Source: UBA1268 sp002694955 (GTDB lineage Bacteria > Planctomycetota > Planctomycetia > Pirellulales > UBA1268). From it: 64,000 bases of DNA. A model generated the notes under the pieces. That model was not told where the DNA came from. It saw only the letters and a program-made list of their open reading frames with translations, and did no database searches. This document shows positions 1-7,442 of this stretch, one piece after another (position 1 is the first letter of the stretch; every line of letters starts with the position of its first letter). The DNA lies in the NCBI GenBank assembly GCA_028066355.1, contig JALCBP010000003.1, forward strand, positions 62,001 through 126,000, read 5' to 3'. The translations under genes and the position numbers were made by a program.

Positions 1-836
1 CAGTAGGGACTAATGGGAATGATCTCGTTGTCGATGGCAGAACAATTAAGGTTTTTGCCGAGCGTGATCCAGGATCAATTCCATGGGGGTCAGAGAATGT
101 AGATATCGTTGTTGAAAGTACTGGCTTTTTCACTGACGCAACGAAGGCGGTCGCTCACAAGCGAGACAGTGTAAAAAAAGTGGTGATTTCAGCTCCAGCA
201 AAAAATGAAGATCTTACGATCGTGCTTGGAGTAAATGATGATATGTATGATCCATCAAAGCATCACGTGATTTCAAATGCTTCCTGTACTACGAATGGTC
301 TTGCTCCTGTAGCAAAGATTCTTCACGAGCAGTTTGGTATTGATCGTGGTCTGCTTACTACGGTTCACGCATATACAAACTCTCAGAAGACAGTCGATAC
401 CGCTGCTGGCAATCTGCGTGATGCACGAGCGGCCGCTTTAAATATTGTTCCAGCAGGAACGGGTGCTGCAAAGGCAGTCGGTCTTGTTATACCTGAACTA
501 CAGGGCAAGTTTACCGGCATGGCGTTTCGTGTACCGGTGCCAACTGTAAGTGTTGTTGACTTTACGGCGACGCTGGGCAAGGAGGCTTCCCCTGAAGAAA
601 TTAACGCTGCCATGAAGACAGCAGCAGACGGTCCACTAAAAGGAATTCTCAGGTATTCAGAGCAACAGTTGGTCTCAACTGATCTACGAGGAGATCCCCA
701 TAGTTCAATTTTCTCTGCTGTTGATACTATCGGCCTTGGAAATCTTGTGAAGGTCGTTAGCTGGTACGACAATGAATGGGGTTACTCGAACCGCGTTGCC
801 GACTTATTGAATTTCTTGGAATCAAAAGGGCTTTAA
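1..836 (+). CDS. gap: Glyceraldehyde-3-phosphate dehydrogenase, type I (5' partial)
   Basis: NAD-dependent glycolytic enzyme converting glyceraldehyde-3-phosphate to 1,3-bisphosphoglycerate. The reading frame is open from base 3 to the stop, so the gene begins upstream of the window; only the first part of the NAD domain is missing. Visible landmarks are KVFAERDP, ESTGFF, the catalytic Cys in SNASCTTNGLAP (codon at 285-287), the partner His in TTVHAYT (codon at 366-368), the sugar-binding SQKTVD and TAAKAVG-like segments, and the C-terminal WYDNEWGYSNR signature. Followed at once by a strong hairpin terminator. Cytoplasmic; no abnormality in the visible part. Confidence 0.97.
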   Translation, partial: VGTNGNDLVVDGRTIKVFAERDPGSIPWGSENVDIVVESTGFFTDATKAVAHKRDSVKKVVISAPAKNEDLTIVLGVNDDMYDPSKHHVISNASCTTNGLAPVAKILHEQFGIDRGLLTTVHAYTNSQKTVDTAAGNLRDARAAALNIVPAGTGAAKAVGLVIPELQGKFTGMAFRVPVPTVSVVDFTATLGKEASPEEINAAMKTAADGPLKGILRYSEQQLVSTDLRGDPHSSIFSAVDTIGLGNLVKVVSWYDNEWGYSNRVADLLNFLESKGL

Positions 837-870
837 AGAAAAAGTCCCTCACTAAAAATTACTACTTGAG

Positions 871-906
871 CGGCCGGCCTTGCTTTCCAAAAGGCCGGCC
901 GTTTTT
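871..906 (+). terminator. Intrinsic terminator of gap
   Basis: An 11-bp GC-rich perfect stem (CGGCCGGCCTT / AAGGCCGGCCG) with a 9-nt loop, followed directly by a T run. The T run overlaps the stop codon of the convergent lipoprotein gene, so the two transcription units abut with no spare sequence. Confidence 0.9.
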
Positions 907-1867
907 AGTGGCTGTCTCCAGATGCGGAGTTAAGTTTAGCAAGAGCTTCCGTTTCAATTGCTGAGCCATCAAACTGAGTCAGCTGAACTGTAATTCGAAT
1001 AGGAGTAGTCGCTGGTGCCGTAGTTGGCCACGGTAGTATGAAATGAAGACCACGGGCTCTTGATGTGCGTCGAAAGTGCTGTTGAGCTTCGGCCGCGGGA
1101 ATTGTCCATTCTGCAAACTGACGTCCTAGACTGGCCTCTTGGGCTGTTGCTGTCGGTTCAAATGCAGCCACATAAATATCACCAGCAGTCGTGACAAGGC
1201 GTTCATCAGCATCACGTGGCTCAACGACAAGTGTGATTCCCTCTGGGGAGCCATCACCATCGCTGTCATAACAAACAGTTTTTTCATGATTAATGACTAG
1301 ATGCGTGAGATCTGCTTGATGGCCAACGCTTTCAGCAAAAGAAAGCTGGCGAACAGGTCTGGAAGCACCTCGCTCACTCGACTCCTGTGGCAACGGCGGC
1401 ACGCCCTCTAGGGTCGGAGGTGTCATATCCTCGCTAGGCTTTGGCAGACTGTTGGAGCTCTTTTTACTACTAGTCCCAGATGGAGGGTCGGTACCAAAAA
1501 TGGGACCGGTACTTTTCGGGCCATCACTTGTTCCATCAAAGTTTGGCACATCAACTTGTGGCGGAACAAGGAGTGGCTGAGCAGGTGTCGGCGAGGGTAG
1601 CGTGGTGCGCGAAGGAGAAGAGTCATCAACGATCCCAAGTTGCTTACGAAGTGATGCGTTCTCTTCTGTCAACGTATCAAGTTCGTAATATTGCGTCTGT
1701 AACTTGTCTTGGAGGCAATAAATCTGATCTTCTTGAAGCCGCAGTTCTCGTTCAAGAAGTTGATGATGAACATCACTCTTACAGCCACAAATCAAAATTA
1801 TCAGACACACGAAAAATGACACCGGAGAAGGTCCAAGTTTCATCTGTTGAAATAAAGTTACTTTCAT
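905..1867 (-). CDS. Predicted coiled-coil lipoprotein, function unknown
   Basis: 320 residues. The N-terminus is a short basic region, a hydrophobic stretch (about residues 16-27) and a lipobox-like ICGC, suggesting lipidation at Cys29. Next comes a heptad-rich coiled coil (about 35-75, ending ENASLRKQL), then a Pro/Ser/Thr-rich linker (about 80-175), then a predicted globular C-terminal domain of about 130 residues containing YDSDGDGSPEG, an acidic DxDxDG loop that could bind calcium. A strong ribosome binding site (AAGGAGG, 7 nt from the ATG) supports this start. Last gene of the tig-clpP-clpP cluster, 38 bp after the second clpP. I do not recognise the family. The association with ClpP may be only positional. 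Confidence 0.75.
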   Translation of the reverse strand: MKVTLFQQMKLGPSPVSFFVCLIILICGCKSDVHHQLLERELRLQEDQIYCLQDKLQTQYYELDTLTEENASLRKQLGIVDDSSPSRTTLPSPTPAQPLLVPPQVDVPNFDGTSDGPKSTGPIFGTDPPSGTSSKKSSNSLPKPSEDMTPPTLEGVPPLPQESSERGASRPVRQLSFAESVGHQADLTHLVINHEKTVCYDSDGDGSPEGITLVVEPRDADERLVTTAGDIYVAAFEPTATAQEASLGRQFAEWTIPAAEAQQHFRRTSRARGLHFILPWPTTAPATTPIRITVQLTQFDGSAIETEALAKLNSASGDSH

Positions 1868-1905
1868 GACGCGCCTCCTTGCGCCTCACGTACCGTAAAG
1901 GACTA

Positions 1906-2496
1906 TTAACCCGTGGGCATTTGTTCAATCACTTCGTCAATAAGATGATATTCACACGCTTCGTCTGCTGACATAAATCGATCACGATCAGTATCCTCCT
2001 CAATTTTCTCAAGGGGTTGACCAGTGTGTTTCAGTAAAATTTTATTCAATTTACTTTTAATATTTCGAAATTCGTTTGCATGAATCATGATTTCTTCTGC
2101 GGTACCTTCCATGCCAGCAAGTGGTTGATGAATCATGATCCGAGCATTTGGTAGAGCTCGTCGTTTTCCAGCCGTTCCAGCTGTTAAGAGCAAAGCGCCC
2201 ATGGATGCAGCTTGACCTATGCAATAGGTTGCAACATCACAGCTCACAAATTGCATTGTGTCGTAAATTGCCAGCCCTGCCGTAACGCTTCCTCCAGGTG
2301 AATTGATATAGAGATGGATATCACTTTTCGGATCGTCAGTCTGAAGAAAGAGCATCTGCGCGACAATGGCATTCGCCATTTCATCATTTACCTGAGAACC
2401 AAGAAATATGATGCGGTCTTTAAGCAGCCGGCTATAAATGTCCATGGCTCGCTCTTCGCGGCCACTTTTTTCAACAACATAGGGGATCAGGGGCAT
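1906..2496 (-). CDS. clpP: ATP-dependent Clp protease proteolytic subunit (second copy)
   Basis: Serine peptidase that forms the tetradecameric barrel of Clp proteases and degrades proteins fed by ClpX or ClpC/ClpA. 196 residues, the normal length, with no obvious propeptide. Catalytic triad intact: Ser98 in GQAASMGA, His123 in MIHQP, Asp172 in DTDRDRF. Also carries the conserved GLAIYDTMQ helix. The start MPLIPYVVEK is typical of the family. Lies 49 bp downstream of a second, diverged clpP, with the trigger-factor gene upstream. No Clp ATPase gene is present in this window, so the unfoldase partner is encoded elsewhere. Confidence 0.97.
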   Translation of the reverse strand: MPLIPYVVEKSGREERAMDIYSRLLKDRIIFLGSQVNDEMANAIVAQMLFLQTDDPKSDIHLYINSPGGSVTAGLAIYDTMQFVSCDVATYCIGQAASMGALLLTAGTAGKRRALPNARIMIHQPLAGMEGTAEEIMIHANEFRNIKSKLNKILLKHTGQPLEKIEEDTDRDRFMSADEACEYHLIDEVIEQMPTG

Positions 2497-2545
2497 TTAA
2501 TTGATTCCGGTTATTCAGGAAAAAGATGAAGGGAAGAAAAGATGC

Positions 2546-3196
2546 CTAATCAACGTCTTTGTCTTCTTCTCCGGGAGGTTTGGTGAGAATGTCATCAACG
2601 AGACCATAGTCTTTGGCTTCCGTCGCTGTGAGATACCTGTCTCGGTCTGTGTCTTGAGCAATGCGTTCAATTGGTTGCCCAGTATGAGATGCAAGAATTT
2701 CATTTAAAACAGCACGGGTTTTAATTATTTCATCAGCCTGGATTTCAATATCGCTGACTTGTCCACCAACTTGACCATATGGCTGGTGAATCATCACTTT
2801 GGCGTGAGGGAGCGAGAACCGCTTGCCGGCTGCACCTCCGGCCAGTAACACGGCACCACCGCTCGCAGCCAGACCAACACAATATGTGGCGACTGGGCAC
2901 GAGAGTATCTGCATTGTGTCATAAATTGCCATTGTTGCAGTGACACTGCCGCCAGGTGAATTGATGTAAAAATGAATGTCTTTTCGACGGTTTTCACTCT
3001 GCAGATAGAGCAATTTCATGACGAGTTCATTTGCATTTCCGTCATAGATTTCACCCTGTAGAAGAATGATCCTGTTTTCCAGCAGAAGATCACCAAGTGT
3101 CATCTGTCTCTGCCGTTGGTAGTCTCTGTAAGCGCTGGCAGCACTTGGATCAATCGGAGCGTTTATTGATGGTAATGGAAACCTTTGGACAGCCAT
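2546..3196 (-). CDS. clpP: ATP-dependent Clp protease proteolytic subunit (first copy, diverged)
   Basis: ClpP-family serine peptidase, about 216 residues from the ATG chosen here; a TTG two codons upstream is less likely. Triad intact: Ser114 in LAASGGA, His139 in MIHQPYG, Asp188 in DTDRDRY (numbered from that TTG). It differs from its neighbour by a longer N-terminus (about 30 extra residues before the ClpP fold), Gly instead of Met after the catalytic Ser, a VGGQVSD segment in the handle region, and an acidic C-terminal tail GEEDKDVD. Two dissimilar ClpPs encoded side by side often form mixed barrels in other bacteria; whether that occurs here is inference. Translated just after tig (44-50 bp gap). 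Confidence 0.95.
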   Translation of the reverse strand: MAVQRFPLPSINAPIDPSAASAYRDYQRQRQMTLGDLLLENRIILLQGEIYDGNANELVMKLLYLQSENRRKDIHFYINSPGGSVTATMAIYDTMQILSCPVATYCVGLAASGGAVLLAGGAAGKRFSLPHAKVMIHQPYGQVGGQVSDIEIQADEIIKTRAVLNEILASHTGQPIERIAQDTDRDRYLTATEAKDYGLVDDILTKPPGEEDKDVD

Positions 3197-3246
3197 GAGC
3201 AACTTTCAGCAGTGCGAATGAATGAGGCAAAAGAATTATTTAAAAA

Positions 3247-4701
3247 CTATGAAGATGAATCTTCATGTGAAAGTGGTGTGGTTGGAATTTCATCCTCGCC
3301 GGCAGCAACACCACAAACGGCGTGGTCAATAGCCTCAGCATCTGGTTTTGGAAATTCAAAAGGCATATCTTCAAATTTGGCCTGTGAAGTAACTAGGTCA
3401 ATAGTTTTTCGTTCAATAATTTGATTTCGAAGCACATCCATAAGTCCTCTTCGCTCAAGGCTGGCACGAACACGTCTCGGTGATTCACCAGATTGAGCAG
3501 CGATAGCCTTGATTTCTGCTTCATAATCTGCAGCAGAGTCAGAGACTTTCTCGGCTTCTGCAATTTTTTCCAAGATGAAATGTTCTTTCAATGAACGTGC
3601 CGTGCTTGCCATCACAGACTGACGAAGTTCATTGACGTATCGACGGATTGAGTCATCATCAAAACCACTCCGCCGAAGCTCTAAAATAGATCTCTCCAGT
3701 TCACGTTGGCTCTGGCGACGCAACAAGTCAGGAGGAAGTTCCCAATTAGCAGATGCTGTTAGCGACGCAGAAACCTGTTGCCTAACCTGTTTCCTTTGAT
3801 GCCATTCAAGCTGGTTGAGAAGCTGTTTCCGTACCGCCTCAGAAAGATCATTGGCTGACTCAAAATCACCTAACTCAGTAAGCAATGACGGAGTTATTTC
3901 TGGCATTTCAAAACGCTTCACATCAAGAAGCTCAATTTCCAACGTGACGGTTTTTCCGCGAAGGGCTTCAACAGCCGCCTCCTCAGAAATCGTAATTTTC
4001 GATGTGACTTTCTCCCCAGGCTTCAATTGAGCAACAAGTTTGTCGAATTCGTCTAGCTCTGCGTCGGCAAGCGAAAGTTTGGGGCGTACAACGATTTCCA
4101 TTTCTTCTGCATGAGAGAGCACTTTGCCATCGTCGTCGGTGCATTTTAGATTTGCAACCATGAGATCTCCTGGCTTGGGAGACCCCTTTGCAGGGACAAG
4201 TCGACCTCGTTCACGGAGAAGATTGTTTACGGCCTCTTCTACGTCTGCATCAGAAATTTCTCGATTTGGCCTCTTGATAGAGAGCCCTTTCCATTCTGGC
4301 ATTTCAAATTCTGGGCGAACTTCGATAGAAAACTCAAAGGTCATTGGTCCATCATCTGGAAGAATGACAGCAGCAACGTCGAGGTCAGGTTCACTGATTG
4401 GTGCAAGATTTTCTTGTTCATTTACACGTTCAAGAGCATCATTCAAAAGTTTGGATCGGATTTGATCGTTTAATTCTGCTTTAAACTTGCTGCCGACAAG
4501 TTTGCGCGGCGCTCTGCCAGGACGGAAGCCAGGCAAGAGAGCAGTTGGCATAAGATCACCTACCGCCTCTTCGTAATACCTGTCGATTTCTTCTCGAGGA
4601 ACAGAAACCTTCACTTTCCTCTGACACGTGGAAGTTTCCTCTACAGTCACATCGATTTTTAGTAACTGAGGTTCGGCAATGGCTGTTGAATCGTCTGACA
4701 T
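3247..4701 (-). CDS. tig: Trigger factor (ribosome-associated chaperone / PPIase)
   Basis: Binds near the ribosome exit tunnel and shields nascent chains. 484 residues, a usual length. The N-terminal ribosome-binding domain shows the family signature around GFRPGRAPRKLV (about residues 58-69). A central PPIase-like domain follows (about 160-255, with GDLMVANLKC and PGEKVTSKITI). The long helical C-terminal domain includes WHQRKQVRQQV and LERRGLMDVLRNQIIERKTIDLV. The C-terminus ends in an acidic, Ser-rich tail. First protein gene after the tRNA-Gly; an AGGA motif precedes the start. The gene order tig-clpP is widely conserved in bacteria and links nascent-chain folding with proteolysis. Confidence 0.95.
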   Translation of the reverse strand: MSDDSTAIAEPQLLKIDVTVEETSTCQRKVKVSVPREEIDRYYEEAVGDLMPTALLPGFRPGRAPRKLVGSKFKAELNDQIRSKLLNDALERVNEQENLAPISEPDLDVAAVILPDDGPMTFEFSIEVRPEFEMPEWKGLSIKRPNREISDADVEEAVNNLLRERGRLVPAKGSPKPGDLMVANLKCTDDDGKVLSHAEEMEIVVRPKLSLADAELDEFDKLVAQLKPGEKVTSKITISEEAAVEALRGKTVTLEIELLDVKRFEMPEITPSLLTELGDFESANDLSEAVRKQLLNQLEWHQRKQVRQQVSASLTASANWELPPDLLRRQSQRELERSILELRRSGFDDDSIRRYVNELRQSVMASTARSLKEHFILEKIAEAEKVSDSAADYEAEIKAIAAQSGESPRRVRASLERRGLMDVLRNQIIERKTIDLVTSQAKFEDMPFEFPKPDAEAIDHAVCGVAAGEDEIPTTPLSHEDSSS

Positions 4702-4821
4702 CTTCGTCCTGTGAAAAAAGTGAGAGGATAGAGTGCGTGTTTTTGCTTGTTAAAACTTGGGGGTTTCACTCCCATGAGCGGTTTGGAGCCCGGCAGACAG
4801 GGCAACCATTCCACAGAGGAG

Positions 4822-4894
4822 AGCGGGTGATGGGATTCGAACCCACGACAACCACGTTGGCAACGTGGTGCTCTACCAACTGAGCTACACCCGC
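4822..4894 (-). tRNA. tRNA-Gly (anticodon GCC)
   Basis: A complete 73-nt cloverleaf can be drawn: acceptor GCGGGTG/CACCCGC, D arm GCTCAGTTGGTAGAGC, anticodon stem CCACG/CGTGG with loop TTGCCAA (anticodon GCC), variable region TTGTC, T arm with TTCGAAT. The discriminator is U73, as expected for glycine. No CCA is encoded. It has a good promoter upstream, and no clear terminator separates it from tig, about 120 bp downstream. Confidence 0.97.
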
Positions 4895-4956
4895 GTTTTC
4901 ATTAATTCCGAAGGTAGAAGGCCATGTAGCGGCCACTAACTCCCGAAAACCCCGTG

Positions 4957-4984
4957 ATTATAGGGTATGGAGCGCCTGTCGCAA
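4957..4984 (-). promoter_or_regulatory. Sigma-70-type promoter for tRNA-Gly (and probably tig-clpP-clpP)
   Basis: On the minus strand: TTGCGA, a 16-nt spacer, then a perfect TATAAT. Predicted start of transcription is near 4950, giving a leader of about 55 nt before the tRNA. This is the strongest consensus promoter noticed in the window. Confidence 0.75.
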
Positions 4985-5198
4985 GGTCATACCTCGCGTT
5001 CCCGGCTTGATTTCTGTCGAAACGGAAAACTTAGCTGGGGGCATTTGGAAAATTCGACTAAGAGTGGATAATCGAGGTTTTACGATCTCTAGCGAAAAAA
5101 CTGCCTTAGTTGTCGCTACTCACAAATCCGAGCACTCATCAAAACTTAAATATCCTGTCAGGCTCTGATCCTGAATGGGCCAGATTTTGGATTGCCAA

Positions 5199-5783
5199 AT
5201 GAAGTTGCAACTTGTGTTTAAAACAGCAAAGTCTGGCAGTAAAAAATATGACGTGAAATTGCCAATTATTGTTGGCAGGGGACAACAGGCATCATTTCGA
5301 ATTCCTCATGGCCAAATAAGTCGCCGTCATTGTGAATTATTAGAGTCAAACGGTTCTGTTTTTATACGTGATCTTGGCTCGACAAATGGAACGATGGTGA
5401 AAGGCACGATGCTCCCAAGCAAAACGAAGGTTCCCATTCCTCCAGGGAGTGTGGTTCAATTGGGAGATCTCGCTTTCCGAGTCAATTATGTTGCGTCCAA
5501 TGACGGTCGTGCTGCACAAACAGTTGAGGACTCATTTGAGGAAGCAATCGATTTCCTTGAAGCAGAACCTGAAGGAGAAACAGTTGAGGCATTTGCTGAT
5601 TCAGGATCAAGCCCAAGCAAATCAAAACCCAATGAAGTTGAACCTCTCGAGGATGATCTCTTTTTGGAGGCAGACGAAGAGTTAGATTCTGATGATGATT
5701 TTTTGGACGATAAGAAATCGTCTAAACAATCTAAAGAGGCTTTATCGGATGACGACATCGATGATTTCCTAAGTGATATTTAA
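5199..5783 (+). CDS. FHA-domain protein with acidic C-terminal tail
   Basis: A phosphothreonine-binding forkhead-associated domain occupies roughly residues 1-95: VGRG, RIPHGQISRRHCEL and DLGSTNGT contain the conserved Gly-Arg, Ser-Arg-x-His and Thr-Asn-Gly residues that contact phosphopeptide. The remaining 100 residues are low-complexity and strongly acidic, with repeated Asp/Glu runs and a final DDIDDFLSDI. The start is placed at MKLQLVFKT, where the FHA fold begins; an ATG 24 bp upstream in frame is possible. FHA proteins read Ser/Thr kinase signals, which fits a kinase-rich planctomycete. Intergenic sequence of about 300 bp upstream holds only the tRNA promoter. Partner unknown. Confidence 0.9.
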   Translation: MKLQLVFKTAKSGSKKYDVKLPIIVGRGQQASFRIPHGQISRRHCELLESNGSVFIRDLGSTNGTMVKGTMLPSKTKVPIPPGSVVQLGDLAFRVNYVASNDGRAAQTVEDSFEEAIDFLEAEPEGETVEAFADSGSSPSKSKPNEVEPLEDDLFLEADEELDSDDDFLDDKKSSKQSKEALSDDDIDDFLSDI

Positions 5784-5857
5784 TATGTAAGAGATTGAGC
5801 GAGAAACATACTGGCGACAGTAGAACACCCCTACAACTTTTTTGGATTGTGAACTTC

Positions 5858-6667
5858 ATGCAAGACCATGACAACGAATCTCGTTCCCTTACGATTCGTG
5901 ACTTAGCACAGGCTAAGCAGAGTGGTCGGCCGATTAGTATGGTTACTGCCTATGACTGGTGGTCAGGGCGTCTTGCAGATTCTGCGGGCGTTGACTGTGT
6001 CCTCGTCGGTGATAGTCTCGCGATGGTCATCGCCGGTCGAGAAACAACACTTTCAGCTACTATTGAACAGATGATATATCATGGAGAAATTGTTTCTCGT
6101 GCAGTTCAACGTGCTATCGTGTTTGTTGATCTACCGTTTCCTTTACAGCATTTAGGCGTGGAGAAAGCAATTGAATCTGCAGCCAGAATATTGCAGGAAA
6201 CCGGTTGTCAAGCAATTAAACTTGAGGGAACATCAGGCCAACAGGATGTCATTGCCGGAATAGTTGAGGCTGGTATTCCAGTGATGGCTCATGTGGGACT
6301 TCGTCCTCAGGCAGTGCATCAACTCGGTGGATATCGCATTCAAAGAGACAGAGACCAACTTCTCGCTGATGCAACAGCAGCAGCAGCAGCAGGAGCTTGC
6401 GGTGTTGTTTTGGAATGTGTGCCAGCGGAACTTGCCGCCGATATAACGGCTGCAATCCAAATACCGACAATCGGGATAGGAGCGGGTCCTGAATGCGATG
6501 GTCAGGTTCTAGTCATGCACGACCTCATCGGTCTTTCAGTTGAGCGCATTCCGCGGTTTGTAAGGTCGTATGCTGAAACGAAGGGAACTATTTTGGACGC
6601 AATAACCGCTTGGCGACAAGATGTTGAATCCAGAGCATTTCCCGCAGAATCAGAGACGTTGGCTTAA
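5858..6667 (+). CDS. panB: 3-methyl-2-oxobutanoate hydroxymethyltransferase
   Basis: First committed step of pantothenate/CoA synthesis: transfers a hydroxymethyl group from methylenetetrahydrofolate to ketoisovalerate. About 269 residues from the ATG chosen, matching the usual 260-270; a TTG start 63 bp upstream would add a non-conserved leader. Conserved segments: MVTAYDWWSGR, the metal-binding VGDSLAMV, IKLEG with the catalytic Glu region, VMAHVGLRPQ, VLECVP and IPTIGIGAG. A GCA trinucleotide tract (6371-6391) gives an Ala run in a variable loop. It follows the FHA gene closely but appears functionally unrelated. panC is not in the window. Confidence 0.96.
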   Translation: MQDHDNESRSLTIRDLAQAKQSGRPISMVTAYDWWSGRLADSAGVDCVLVGDSLAMVIAGRETTLSATIEQMIYHGEIVSRAVQRAIVFVDLPFPLQHLGVEKAIESAARILQETGCQAIKLEGTSGQQDVIAGIVEAGIPVMAHVGLRPQAVHQLGGYRIQRDRDQLLADATAAAAAGACGVVLECVPAELAADITAAIQIPTIGIGAGPECDGQVLVMHDLIGLSVERIPRFVRSYAETKGTILDAITAWRQDVESRAFPAESETLA

Positions 6668-6733
6668 GAAGTTGAACCGCACTCTCCGCACATTAAATAA
6701 TGTTGAGGAATGATAAGTGGGTCGTTCTCTTTC

Positions 6734-7111
6734 TTAAGGCAAGACAACTTCGTCGGAAATAACAACAGGTTTACTGGCTCGTATGGTCTGTGGTGAACCG
6801 ACGGTGTCTGGCATTATGTTGCCCCCAGCAAGTGGGACGCCATTGCCGCACGTATTGCACGTATTGACGGGTGCACATGGTTGGCACCCAGGTGCACTGC
6901 ATGGTCTCATTGCGGCTGGTGCAACAGCTGGAGGAGGAATCGCGCCGTTGGGTGTAAAGCCTGGTGGCAGATGCCCAAAGCACCGTTCATATTTCCAAAC
7001 TTCAAATCTTATATAGCGTTCTTGAAGGCTTTTGCAGCCAGTAAGCCCGGCGGCGGCCAGCACAACTGGCACACACGCGATGGCTCGATAGACCCACGGC
7101 GTCCTTGACAT
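6734..7111 (-). CDS. Small Cys/Pro-rich lipoprotein, unknown function
   Basis: 125 residues with a lipoprotein signal: hydrophobic stretch ending LAAAGLTGC, lipidation expected at Cys26. The mature part begins with an aromatic, charged segment (ERYIRFEVWKYERCFGHLPPG) and continues with a Pro/Ala/Cys-rich region containing CxxC-like spacings (CSAPGCQPC, CNTCGNG). AAGGA lies just upstream of the ATG and supports the start. It resembles the 100-residue Cys-rich lipoprotein at about 12.6-12.9 kb in design, though not obviously in sequence. Convergent with panB. No function can be assigned; disulphide-linked envelope protein is a guess. Confidence 0.75.
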   Translation of the reverse strand: MSRTPWVYRAIACVPVVLAAAGLTGCKSLQERYIRFEVWKYERCFGHLPPGFTPNGAIPPPAVAPAAMRPCSAPGCQPCAPVNTCNTCGNGVPLAGGNIMPDTVGSPQTIRASKPVVISDEVVLP

Positions 7112-7442
7112 TGATCCTTACTCCCTGTGGAAAAGCGGACCTACTGGGACCGCCATAGTGTGGATGAACAAGCTCTCAGCATTCCTGAGAAGCCGAACAA
7201 CACTACACCACACCAAGGGCAGGGCAAGGAAAGTGAGGAGAAAATTTGCCTCAGCCGGTGGAAAAATACTTCGACTGTTCTGGTTAACCCTTGCGATGAC
7301 GAATCTTCGCCCGCATGCGTCGCTTCTTTTGCCCGAGTTTCCGCCGCCCCTTACCTGACTTCTTTACTCCCATTAACTGGCCTCCACTGTATCTTTTGGA
7401 ATGATCGTTATTTTCCGTACCATTTAGCTTGGCTGTATAGCC
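7112..7442. other. Intergenic region between divergent genes
   Basis: About 330 bp between the small lipoprotein gene (minus) and the DUF2183 gene (plus). It should hold promoters for both, but no convincing -35/-10 pair or operator stands out. A long reading frame crossing it (7127-7615, plus) has no family signature and overlaps the DUF2183 gene, so it is not called. Confidence 0.5.

Noticed and set aside
4700..4821. Possible terminator between tRNA-Gly and tig (GGGAGTGAAACCCCC then TTTT)
   Set aside because: The stem is only 3-4 bp; too weak to call.
6196..6215. GGAAACCGGTTGTC inside panB, resembling the LacI-type operators
   Set aside because: Only the AAACCGGTT core matches, the flanks break the palindrome and it lies inside coding sequence.
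6371..6391. GCA trinucleotide tract inside panB
   Set aside because: Considered as a phase-variable repeat, but trinucleotide changes keep the frame and the tract encodes an Ala run in a variable loop.
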